Assembly: GCA_023664865.1 (NCBI GenBank)
Contig: JAMPEU010000002.1
Span: 1 to 64,000, forward strand
Reading direction: 5' to 3'
Length of the DNA: 64,000 nt
Origin: Butyrivibrio sp.
GTDB taxonomy: Bacteria; Bacillota; Clostridia; Lachnospirales; Lachnospiraceae
This document shows, piece by piece, positions 51,928 through 60,220 of the stretch; within the stretch, counting starts at the first letter, position 1, and each line of letters opens with the position of its first letter. Both the position numbers and the translations under genes were made by a program. Below the pieces are notes generated by a model, which saw only the letters and a list, made by a program, of their open reading frames with translations, was not told the DNA's origin and searched no databases.

Positions 51928-53898
51928 CTAATGTAATTCTACCGGTATTCTTAACACTGAAAACGAAAAAGGAGGCATTTGGTACTTACCATCCTCAAAT
52001 GGCATTTCACATTCCTTCGGCTGTACCTCTTCTTTCTCCAGCGTATTGCAGGAAACAAGCTGCTGCGCTGTCAAAATTATCTCTTTTGCGCATTTGCCTG
52101 ACAATTTCCAATTCCCATCAAACATAAATGAAATATCCTGTTCTTCCGATGATATATTTACCAGTTTCACAATAAGTTCCTTATTATAAGCATCATAACT
52201 TACCTGATATGGCAGTCCTTTCTCTGTATCGGCTTTGGCATCAATATTGTAGTTTCCAAGATTCTTTGCAAACATTTGCTGCACATAATAACTCGGCGTG
52301 CGGCACACTCTTTCTTCATCAAACCAAAGCAGGTCAGGCGTCCACTGGACATATCCTTCACGCGCCAATAACGGTGCATAACAGGTCATAACCACCACAT
52401 CACTGTTTCTTGCCATTCCCGTCATAAACGCTGCCTCTGATAACGCCGCTTCCATAGTATTCCTTTCTGACGTCTTCATTAACCGGTCAGCAGGATGCGC
52501 CGCATACTCGCCAAAAAATATTTTCGTTTTCCGTGATACATTGTCGAAATAATCTGTATGGCTTAAAAACCATTCCGGCTTTATATAATAATGCTCATCT
52601 ACCGCATACACGAAATTTTCCCGGTCTTCATGCTCATGGTAAAAATCCCAAGCCGCCTGAAAACGTTCTGAATCCAGTTCAGGACCTGCCGTTCCAATCA
52701 GCTTTATTTCAGGATATGCCTTATGTATCTCTTTCTCAAATAAAACATAGCGTTCAAAAAAACGGCTTTCTCCATTCTCCCACTGTTCATTTCCGACTCC
52801 AACCATTTCCAAATTAAAAGGCGCTTCATGCCCCATCTTTGCACGGACAGCGCCCCATTTCGTATCTTTTCCGCCGTTTGCAAATTCAATCAGGTCAAGA
52901 TAATCCTGTATGTATTCATATATTTCCTGAGATTCCAATTCTATTTTCTCATGCGACTGATACTGACAGGCAAGGCCTACTCCAAGAACCGGCAGCGGCT
53001 TTGCCCCTAAATATTCGCACAATAAGAAATATTCATAAAAGCCGATGCCGTAAGTCTGTCCATAATGTGCATATATACTATGGTAGCCGTTTTCTTCGCT
53101 ATTCTCATGCAAAGCCCAGCGGTTCCAGTTATAGCGGCGTTTCTCCCTAATATCCAATGTTTCTTTAAAACGATATCTGTTTGCAAGAGTAGCTCCTTCC
53201 ACTATACAGCCGCCCGGAAAACGGAGGAAACCGGGATTCAAATCTTTTAACCGTTCCGCAAGGTCTTTACGGAATACTCCGCAGACCGCGTCTTCCGGCA
53301 TCATGGAAAAATTATCAAATTCCATTACGCCCTGATTTTCCAGCAGAACTACGAAAGCTGCGCTCCTGACGTCCTTATCAGCCTGAATATCCAGTTCATA
53401 CTTAACCCATTTACGCCAGCCGCACGAATCAGCCTCTCTAACAATAACATCTGTTTTGTAAAGAATATCATCATCTTTTATGATGGCAATCTTGATTTTC
53501 CCCTGATAACTTACATTTCTTGCATAAAATGAAATATGGTATGTGATATCCTGACGCATATAAATTCCGCTATACGCTTTATTAGAAAAACCGTTTCCTG
53601 CCTGTGTATTTTCCACTCGAAGGTAATGCGGATTAATCTCAGATACCGGACTCCCCTGCACAACGGAAAGCTGTATGTCGGCATTACCCGGATAAGCTTT
53701 CCAGGCATACAGACCATCCTGTTTTGCAAAGTAATCCATATCTTTCCCGCCGAAAACTTCCATGCTCTCAAAGTTTCTGTTCTCAAGCATTTCCGCATAC
53801 AATCCGCCATCTATGGCATAATTAATATCTTCAATAAATAAGCCAATAAAATCTTTATTTATCTCCGCGCCCTTTTTTCCGGTAATATTCAAATTCAT
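51928..53898 (-). CDS. GH51 alpha-L-arabinofuranosidase (656 aa)
   Basis: GH51 enzyme releasing terminal arabinofuranose from arabinan or arabinogalactan side chains. The N-terminal NKDFIGLFIEDINYAIDGGL and FLRFPGGCIVEGATLANRYR are hallmarks. The acid/base glutamate is in VGVGNEQWENG and the nucleophile in KIFFGEYAAH. A carbohydrate-binding-like beta region lies at ~110-215 and the C-terminal arabinofuranosidase domain at ~490-656. No signal peptide, so it acts on imported oligosaccharides. The start at 53898 has GGGAG upstream, 17 nt after the CE12 gene. Confidence 0.9.
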   Translation of the reverse strand: MNLNITGKKGAEINKDFIGLFIEDINYAIDGGLYAEMLENRNFESMEVFGGKDMDYFAKQDGLYAWKAYPGNADIQLSVVQGSPVSEINPHYLRVENTQAGNGFSNKAYSGIYMRQDITYHISFYARNVSYQGKIKIAIIKDDDILYKTDVIVREADSCGWRKWVKYELDIQADKDVRSAAFVVLLENQGVMEFDNFSMMPEDAVCGVFRKDLAERLKDLNPGFLRFPGGCIVEGATLANRYRFKETLDIREKRRYNWNRWALHENSEENGYHSIYAHYGQTYGIGFYEYFLLCEYLGAKPLPVLGVGLACQYQSHEKIELESQEIYEYIQDYLDLIEFANGGKDTKWGAVRAKMGHEAPFNLEMVGVGNEQWENGESRFFERYVLFEKEIHKAYPEIKLIGTAGPELDSERFQAAWDFYHEHEDRENFVYAVDEHYYIKPEWFLSHTDYFDNVSRKTKIFFGEYAAHPADRLMKTSERNTMEAALSEAAFMTGMARNSDVVVMTCYAPLLAREGYVQWTPDLLWFDEERVCRTPSYYVQQMFAKNLGNYNIDAKADTEKGLPYQVSYDAYNKELIVKLVNISSEEQDISFMFDGNWKLSGKCAKEIILTAQQLVSCNTLEKEEVQPKECEMPFEDGKYQMPPFSFSVLRIPVELH

Positions 53899-53915
53899 AT
53901 ATTTTCTCCCTTGAA

Positions 53916-55004
53916 TCATATTTTTGAAATATCCGCATCCAAGTCCGCCGGAACCATGCCAAGACCGATGGATTTCAGCCGCTTAAATTCACCCACATTG
54001 CTTTCTTTCGGCGCGTCTTTATCCGGTTCTATCTTCTCAATATTAATCCGGTCTGCCCTAACATGTTCGGATAATCCTGCAATACCTGCCTTTTTGACTA
54101 ATCCGGCGCACAATTTCGCCACGATTTCCCCGCCCAAATCATTGGTGTGCGTATAATCCTGTTCTGCTCCATCATGTCTGAAATATCTCTTCGCGGTATA
54201 TAAGCCGAGCGGTTCAAAAAAATCCGTTGTCGCTTCCAGCATGTCTATAAACGGAACGTCAAATTCTTTCGCCACAGACCTTGCTGCCTCCCGATAATCA
54301 CCTAAAAGGTTGAGGATTTTTCCATTCTCATCAAAAATAATCCGGTTGATAGATGAATTTAAAATAGGCAGGACGCCCCTCTGCTTTGCATATTCAACAA
54401 ACTTACGCAGATTCCCCGCATAACCGTCAAATGCAGCCAGCTCCGGCTGTTTCTGGTCATTATGCCCAAATTCAATCATCAAATAATCACCCGGTTTGAT
54501 TTTATCTGTGATTGCACGAAAATGAATATCTATTGCCTCCGCAGTTGTTGCTCCCGACTCAGCATGGTTTGAAACCGCAATTCCATTGTCCAGAAGCATG
54601 GGAAAAAACTGTCCCCAGCCGCAATATGTCCTTTCCGGCGCATACGGATATTCGCACGGCTGGTCTGTAACGGTAGAATCGCCTACAATATAAAGTGTCG
54701 GGACATCAACCTGCGACACTGACATCTCCACTGAGAGTTCACCATCGCAGGCAATTTCCATCTCCACTCCCTCTACTTTATGCGACGCATCACGTCGGAT
54801 ATAGTCACAGACATTGATAACGCATGCTATTGTTTGTGTCTCACCCGCTCCAATCTTTATGTCCTTTGCCATAAAACGCCTGTTTTGTGAATATACTGTG
54901 TATATTGTATCTTCTTTTGCCGTTATGCTTAAATCCGCTTTATAATTGCCATTTGCAGTATTAAATCGTAATTTAAGCGGTTGATTTTGATATTTTACCA
55001 TCAT
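53916..55004 (-). CDS. Rhamnogalacturonan acetylesterase, CE12-type SGNH hydrolase (362 aa)
   Basis: An N-terminal strand domain (~1-110) precedes the SGNH hydrolase. Block I is TLYIVGDSTVTDQPC with the nucleophilic Ser, block II AESGATTAEAID, block III IEFGHNDQKQ and block V RHDGAEQDYTHTNDLGGE with the catalytic Asp/His. These fit YesT/RhgT-type rhamnogalacturonan acetylesterases. No signal peptide was seen, so it should act on internalised pieces. It lies between the isomerase/epimerase gene and GH51 with 17-nt spacing, indicating one transcript. Confidence 0.88.
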   Translation of the reverse strand: MMVKYQNQPLKLRFNTANGNYKADLSITAKEDTIYTVYSQNRRFMAKDIKIGAGETQTIACVINVCDYIRRDASHKVEGVEMEIACDGELSVEMSVSQVDVPTLYIVGDSTVTDQPCEYPYAPERTYCGWGQFFPMLLDNGIAVSNHAESGATTAEAIDIHFRAITDKIKPGDYLMIEFGHNDQKQPELAAFDGYAGNLRKFVEYAKQRGVLPILNSSINRIIFDENGKILNLLGDYREAARSVAKEFDVPFIDMLEATTDFFEPLGLYTAKRYFRHDGAEQDYTHTNDLGGEIVAKLCAGLVKKAGIAGLSEHVRADRINIEKIEPDKDAPKESNVGEFKRLKSIGLGMVPADLDADISKI

Positions 55005-55021
55005 TACACCCCATGCCGTCC

Positions 55022-55846
55022 TTACAGTTTTTTCATAAAGGCAATTTCCTGCGCGGCAATCTCAGGATTCATTTCTTCCCGCAGCAGATACATATCGGGA
55101 CGGTTCTCATGCAGCCATTTAGAGATTTCTTCATATTGGATTATGCCTTTTCCTAAGGGCGTCGGGCAATACTCCCCATTTTCGCCATAGTAAAAATCCT
55201 TAATGTGCATCGCTTCTATATACTGCCCGATGTTTTCCAGCCACTCCCGCCAATATGCACCCTGGTCGTCAGGCACAGGAAAGCGCAGTAAATTAGAAGC
55301 ATCGAAAATAAGGCGGAGATGTTCGCTGTCTCCGATTTTTTCAATAACATCTGTTACTGTTTCCAGACTTTCCAAAGGATGCCAATATACCGGTTCGATG
55401 GCAAGTTTTGCGTCAAGACGCGCCGCTTCTTCCATCACGCGCTGCAGGCTGTCCAACATATAGGGATACCATTTCGCCTTTTCTTCCGCATTAAGATGCG
55501 GATAAGCAGTTTCGGTTCCTACTACATTTGCACCTGCCTCCTTGCTGTACGCGAGACATTTTTTCAAAGTCTGTACAGCATAGGAGCGGACTTCTTCGTC
55601 AGGATTGCCTAAATCCATATAACAGCCAAAAACCGGAATCTCAACTTCCCACTTTTCAAAGGCTCTACGGACGCGCTCTAAATGCGCTAAAGTAATGTCC
55701 TCATAACTGTCAATCCCTGCAAAAACTTTAGGAAACGCCAGCTGCGCCGCCTGATATCCCGCCTGGTGCAATACTTCTGCAGCCTTCTCTATTTCCATTT
55801 TTCCATAATCATGCGCCCTTACGCCTATTTTCATGTTAATGACCAT
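55022..55846 (-). CDS. Sugar phosphate isomerase/epimerase-type TIM barrel (274 aa)
   Basis: AP_endonuc_2/xylose-isomerase-like barrel: IGVRAHDYGKMEIEKAAEVL at the start, VVGTETAYPHLN, KLAIEPVYWHPLESLETV (metal-binding Glu and His), LRLIFDASNLLRFP, EAMHIKDFYYGENGEYCPTPLGKGIIQYE. Metal-site residues appear intact. The exact substrate is unknown; with rhaD and pectin genes on both sides it may act on a rhamnose or uronate derivative. Two starts are possible (55846 or 55834, MKIGVRAHD). Confidence 0.8.
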   Translation of the reverse strand: MVINMKIGVRAHDYGKMEIEKAAEVLHQAGYQAAQLAFPKVFAGIDSYEDITLAHLERVRRAFEKWEVEIPVFGCYMDLGNPDEEVRSYAVQTLKKCLAYSKEAGANVVGTETAYPHLNAEEKAKWYPYMLDSLQRVMEEAARLDAKLAIEPVYWHPLESLETVTDVIEKIGDSEHLRLIFDASNLLRFPVPDDQGAYWREWLENIGQYIEAMHIKDFYYGENGEYCPTPLGKGIIQYEEISKWLHENRPDMYLLREEMNPEIAAQEIAFMKKL

Positions 55847-55936
55847 ATCCTTCCCCGGCTTACAAGCTTGCCATGAAACATTTCAAGTGTTTGCATAAAA
55901 TATTGCATAACATATGTAATGTGTTACTGACTGCAA

Positions 55937-56761
55937 TTAATCTTTCTCATACAAAAACTTCTCAGGGAGCGTCACCTTAAAGTCAACCGCCAAATCCCTA
56001 AAGTTCTGCGGAGTAATGGTCTGACGCTTATTTGAAGTCATGGAAAGAACCTTGACAAGAATTTCCGCTGACTTCTCCACAGTGTGCATAAGCCCGAATG
56101 TCAAATCAAAATCTTCACCCGCACAGAACATGCCGTGATGCGCCCAGATTGCCACATCATAATCCTTCATCAGCTTACTGGTAGCCACTGCGATATCGCG
56201 TCCGCCCGGAACCATCCACGGAACCACGCCGATACCGTCAGGGAACACCACTGGACACTCGGTTGCCATCTCCCAAAGCTCCCTTGTAAAAACTTTGTCC
56301 TCCAATGGAAGCACAAATGTAAGCGCAATCGTATTAGCCGGATGCGCATGATAAATCACCCTGTAACGCTCGTTTACTTTCTTCTTTACTTCGTGGTTCA
56401 TCAGGTGGGAAGGCAGTTCGCTTGTAGGTCTGCCGCCATTAACAAGTCCCCAGCAGATACGATACTGCTCCCCCTTCTCATCTACTTCAAGCAGACAGAT
56501 ATTGTCTTCCGGTTTAATTGATACATTCCGCATATATTTTCCTGAACCCGTAACCAAAAAATATTCTCCGGCAAGCTCCGTCACAGAAGTTCCAATCGGC
56601 TGCCATTCCCTAGGGGAAAGCTCCTCTTTTACTGCTTCAACTTCCTCTGCTTTAACACGGTAGCTTAAATTACCGCCGTTTCTCTCATGCCAGCCCTGCT
56701 CCCAGCCGTCAGTCGCCATTCTTATAAATCCCTGTACAAATTCTGCATCTAATACTTTCAT
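55937..56761 (-). CDS. rhaD: Rhamnulose-1-phosphate aldolase
   Basis: Class II aldolase splitting L-rhamnulose 1-phosphate into DHAP and L-lactaldehyde. Visible: GWEQGWHERNGGNLSYR, LVTGSGKYMRNV, the zinc ligands in VIYHAHPANTIAL and AIWAHHGMFC, and the catalytic glutamate in RPTSELPSHL. 274 aa, normal for RhaD. It follows the isomerase gene and precedes the TIM-barrel gene. A palindrome-like TAACA-TG-TGTTA lies upstream at ~56838. Confidence 0.95.
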   Translation of the reverse strand: MKVLDAEFVQGFIRMATDGWEQGWHERNGGNLSYRVKAEEVEAVKEELSPREWQPIGTSVTELAGEYFLVTGSGKYMRNVSIKPEDNICLLEVDEKGEQYRICWGLVNGGRPTSELPSHLMNHEVKKKVNERYRVIYHAHPANTIALTFVLPLEDKVFTRELWEMATECPVVFPDGIGVVPWMVPGGRDIAVATSKLMKDYDVAIWAHHGMFCAGEDFDLTFGLMHTVEKSAEILVKVLSMTSNKRQTITPQNFRDLAVDFKVTLPEKFLYEKD

Positions 56762-56849
56762 GGTTATACCCCCCTAATTTCATTATTAATCATTATACAA
56801 TTTCAAAATTCTATTTCAATAACCAAAGTTACTATAACATGTGTTAAGT

Positions 56850-58268
56850 TTATCTCGTAACAACCTCAACCGGCACATCAAAAATCTTTGCCACTTTTAA
56901 AATAGTATCTATATGCCGCCCTGTCGCCGCCGCAAAATGATGAGTCGGACCACATTCGCTCCAACGGTTTACAAACTCCCTTGCCCCGCATGTAAAACGC
57001 GTCCTCATATTCGTATCACCAAATGAAAGAATCTTTCCTTCCTCATTGATTCCTTCCGCCACAATAAACTTAAAGTGTCCGTCGCCATCCTGCGTGATAG
57101 CAAGATAAGTAACAGGCCCCGTATACGGATAAAACTGAGTCAGATAACCGCCTCCTGTTTTTCCATGGAATACTTTTACAATTTTCATCGTCGGCTTTTT
57201 ATCGGAAATATCGGCATCTCCCGAGCCGCTGTGTCCGATAATCGCGATATCGTCGTTAAAGTCAATCGAGTACATCTCCGCAAGCTGGCCTGTCCCTGAA
57301 ATCGTCTTTAAGATGCTCATCGCCATAGCCACCTTCATATCGCCCTCTACCGCGCAAGCCGTCCCCTGCTTGATTAACATGGAAAAGGCAGGAATAAGCA
57401 TACTGTCAAGAACGCCTGCCTTGCCCTGCGCATAGCCGTCATAATGGGATGCGATCAAACCAAGCTTTTCTTCTTTCACCCATTGCTCAAAGGCTACGAC
57501 GTACTTCGCCATTTCCCATACTTCCTCAATGCTTCCGCCGCCTTCAATGTCAAAAGTATCCAGAATATCCTGCGCTTTCTCACGGATTGCCGCTTCATCG
57601 TCAATATTGTCGGCAATCGCCCACATCTTCTCCCAATCAAACTGTTTGGTATACAAATACATCCTTCTGTAAAGATTCGACTCGTCAATATACAAATCCA
57701 TCATGCCCGGATAAGGCCTGCCTATCTGTGCAATATTGGTATCGCGGAACCTTCTGCGCACCTGTGCCGCACGGCACCAGTCTTCTATTTGTTCTTTAAC
57801 GCAAGGATCTCCGCCCTCGACTACGCCGGTGATAACATCATGCCTTTTGCCGAAACGTTCCAAATCAGCTACCATCTCGCCTACCGCGCCGCAGGCATAA
57901 CCCTCTCCCAGCCATGAGGCAATATCCGTATGGTCGTAGTCCAGCGCTTTCAGTTTCTGTACATTAACTAATACCACAGGAACATCCAAGTCCCTTACGG
58001 CAGGCAGCATATTATAAGATGTTGCATAAGTAAGCAGCTGCAAAAATACAAGGTCAACATCCGCCGCCCTGAAAAGGTTTCCGGCTTCCTGCGACTGCTC
58101 CTTTGTCGTCACCATTCCGCCGTCCACAATCTCTACCGTATCTGGCAGCGTGCTTTTAAAAGCCTTATACTGCGCCTCAAATTCCGGAACTAACGACGGA
58201 AACTGCGGCAGATATGCGCCTAACGCGATGGAAAATACACCAACCTTTGCTTTCGTGTTCACTAACAT
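56850..58268 (-). CDS. L-fucose/L-arabinose isomerase-family protein, likely L-rhamnose isomerase role (472 aa)
   Basis: Protein of the FucI/AraA-like fold: KVGVFSIALGAYLPQFPSLV at the start, VDLVFLQLLTYATSYNMLPA, ASHYDGYAQGKAGVLDSMLI, CAVEGDMKVAMAMSILKTIS, ending GPTHHFAAATGRHIDTILKV with the conserved histidines. No RhaA (TIM-barrel rhamnose isomerase) is in the window, while all other rhamnose steps are. It sits between rhaB and rhaD, so it probably converts L-rhamnose to L-rhamnulose. The reaction is inferred from context, and L-fucose or another deoxysugar remains possible. Confidence 0.75.
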   Translation of the reverse strand: MLVNTKAKVGVFSIALGAYLPQFPSLVPEFEAQYKAFKSTLPDTVEIVDGGMVTTKEQSQEAGNLFRAADVDLVFLQLLTYATSYNMLPAVRDLDVPVVLVNVQKLKALDYDHTDIASWLGEGYACGAVGEMVADLERFGKRHDVITGVVEGGDPCVKEQIEDWCRAAQVRRRFRDTNIAQIGRPYPGMMDLYIDESNLYRRMYLYTKQFDWEKMWAIADNIDDEAAIREKAQDILDTFDIEGGGSIEEVWEMAKYVVAFEQWVKEEKLGLIASHYDGYAQGKAGVLDSMLIPAFSMLIKQGTACAVEGDMKVAMAMSILKTISGTGQLAEMYSIDFNDDIAIIGHSGSGDADISDKKPTMKIVKVFHGKTGGGYLTQFYPYTGPVTYLAITQDGDGHFKFIVAEGINEEGKILSFGDTNMRTRFTCGAREFVNRWSECGPTHHFAAATGRHIDTILKVAKIFDVPVEVVTR

Positions 58269-58337
58269 AATACACTTCCTCCTTTATGACTATAAATTTC
58301 TAAATTTACATTTTACGCAGACCTAATTAATAACTAC

Positions 58338-59780
58338 CTAAATTTCTTTAATATCAAAACTCTGTCTTACTACATCTCTTGCCCCCTGCAAATCCTTAAA
58401 TTCACCGTTTGCAATAAACTGAATAATCAAATTTCCAATCGCCGTACCCTCCACAGGTCCCGCCCAGACCTTAAGTCCGGTTGTCTTGGCAATCATATTA
58501 TTCAAATATCCGTCCTGACAGCCGCCGCCTACTACATGGATATCCGTGTAAGACTTATTCGTGATGCTGCCAAGTTTAGCGACTGCATCTTTATAGCAAA
58601 TCGCCAGACTCTTATAGACGCACTGCATCAGCTCGCCGATACTTTCCGGTATCTGCTGCCCTGTATTTTTACAATAATCACGCACTGCGTCAATCATGCT
58701 CTCCGGGGCAAGAAAACTCTGATGGTTCACATCCACCGTAGAACCAAAGCCTTCTGCTTTTTCCGCCTCTTTAGCCAAATCGGCAAAGCCCCACTGTCTG
58801 TCCGATTTATGCTTACTCTCACGTCCTGCCACATATTCGGTGCCGTTCAGTTCCCTGCGTATGGACTGAATCATCCACAGCCCCATGATATTTTTCAGAT
58901 AACGATAGCGATACCACGCCCCGCCTTCATTTGTAAAGTTTTCTTCTCTCGATTCTTCTGTGGTAATCGGCGCTTGATTCTCCACGCCAAGAAGGCTCCA
59001 TGTCCCGCTGGAAAGATAAACCGACTGCTCGTTTCCGGCAGGCACGGCAAGAAATGCAGAACCCGTGTCATGCGTAGCGGGAAGAATCACATCTGCTGTA
59101 AAGCCGACTTGTTCCTGAATTTCAGGAAGCAATTCACCTACCACCGTTTCCGGCATGGAAAGCGACCCAAAAAGCGTTTTCGGCAGCCCCAATGTCTCAA
59201 TCAGCGTATAATCCCACTCTTTATTTTCGGCATTGACCAGATTGGTCGTAGTCGCATTAGTATACTCCTGCTTTTTAACTCCTGTCAAAAGAAAATTAAA
59301 ATAATCGGGAATCATTAACAGTGATTTTGCCTCATCAAGCTGCTTAGGCGCTTCCTTCTTAAGCGCCATAAGCTGATAAATGGTATTAAACATCTGTTTC
59401 TGGATTCCGGTGCGTCCATACAATTCCTTCTCAGATATCAGACTATCAACCGCCGTATCCATTCCGTCTGTACGGTTATCCCGATATGCTACTGCATCTC
59501 CTAAAAGTTTATTATTCTCATCGAGCAGCACATAATCTACGCCCCATGTATCAATTCCAATAGTTTTAGGTATTTTCCCAAGTTTGCCGCAGGTTTTCAG
59601 CCCTTCCAGAATACCGTTCCACAGATTTTCCAAATCCCAGCATACATGCCCGTTTCTTTGAATCTGCTTATTGTCAAAACGGTAAACCTCTTCCAACTGC
59701 ATTTTGCCGTTCTCCATAAAAGCCAAAATATGCCGCCCGCTTGAAGCTCCGATATCAATCGCCAAATAATAGGTCTCCAT
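58338..59780 (-). CDS. rhaB: L-rhamnulokinase
   Basis: FGGY-family kinase phosphorylating L-rhamnulose. N-terminal ATP motif AIDIGASSGRHILA, TIGIDTWGVDYVLLDE with catalytic region, PATHDTGSAFLAVPA, SSGTWSLLGVE, and the C-terminal ADP-binding DIHVVGGGCQDGYLNNMIA. 480 aa, as usual for RhaB. Gap of 69 nt to the isomerase gene downstream; RhaM lies upstream. TAACAGTTGTT at ~59849 may be an operator. Confidence 0.95.
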   Translation of the reverse strand: METYYLAIDIGASSGRHILAFMENGKMQLEEVYRFDNKQIQRNGHVCWDLENLWNGILEGLKTCGKLGKIPKTIGIDTWGVDYVLLDENNKLLGDAVAYRDNRTDGMDTAVDSLISEKELYGRTGIQKQMFNTIYQLMALKKEAPKQLDEAKSLLMIPDYFNFLLTGVKKQEYTNATTTNLVNAENKEWDYTLIETLGLPKTLFGSLSMPETVVGELLPEIQEQVGFTADVILPATHDTGSAFLAVPAGNEQSVYLSSGTWSLLGVENQAPITTEESREENFTNEGGAWYRYRYLKNIMGLWMIQSIRRELNGTEYVAGRESKHKSDRQWGFADLAKEAEKAEGFGSTVDVNHQSFLAPESMIDAVRDYCKNTGQQIPESIGELMQCVYKSLAICYKDAVAKLGSITNKSYTDIHVVGGGCQDGYLNNMIAKTTGLKVWAGPVEGTAIGNLIIQFIANGEFKDLQGARDVVRQSFDIKEI

Positions 59781-59866
59781 GTGATTCCCCCCTGTCTCCG
59801 TTACTATCTACATCTGACCACAAGAAAATAGTTTTACAATTATCTATAAAATAACAGTTGTTCTTA

Positions 59867-60178
59867 TCAATCCAGATGAAACACAGTCTTTAAATCAATG
59901 GAAACAGGGCTGTTATCCGGATTGGTCTCCATGATGTCAGCCATATAATCCCACCATTTGCGATTAATCGCCGTATCCGCGCCCTTCGCCCACTTCTCCT
60001 CGTCCTCAATCTCGATATAGCCGAAGAGCGTCAGTGTTTCTTTGTCCAGAAAAATAGTATAATTTTTCCCGCCATGCTCGTGTATCATATCCTTCATTTC
60101 AGGCCACAACAGATTGTGCCGTCTTTCGTATTCTTCCTCCTGCCCTTCAAAGAGCTTCATCTTAAAACCTTTTACCAT
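59867..60178 (-). CDS. rhaM: L-rhamnose mutarotase
   Basis: 103-aa dimeric barrel enzyme interconverting alpha and beta rhamnopyranose. Visible: KGFKMKLFEGQEEEYERRHN, LWPEMKDMIHEHGGKNYTIF, LTLFGYIEIEDEEKWAKGAD, NRKWWDYMADIMETNPDNSP, with the conserved His, Tyr and WW residues of RhaM. It lies between the GH112 and rhaB genes on the same strand. Confidence 0.95.
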   Translation of the reverse strand: MVKGFKMKLFEGQEEEYERRHNLLWPEMKDMIHEHGGKNYTIFLDKETLTLFGYIEIEDEEKWAKGADTAINRKWWDYMADIMETNPDNSPVSIDLKTVFHLD

Positions 60179-60220
60179 AACCCCGACTCCTTTCCTAAAT
60201 TCCCATAATTTACAAATATT

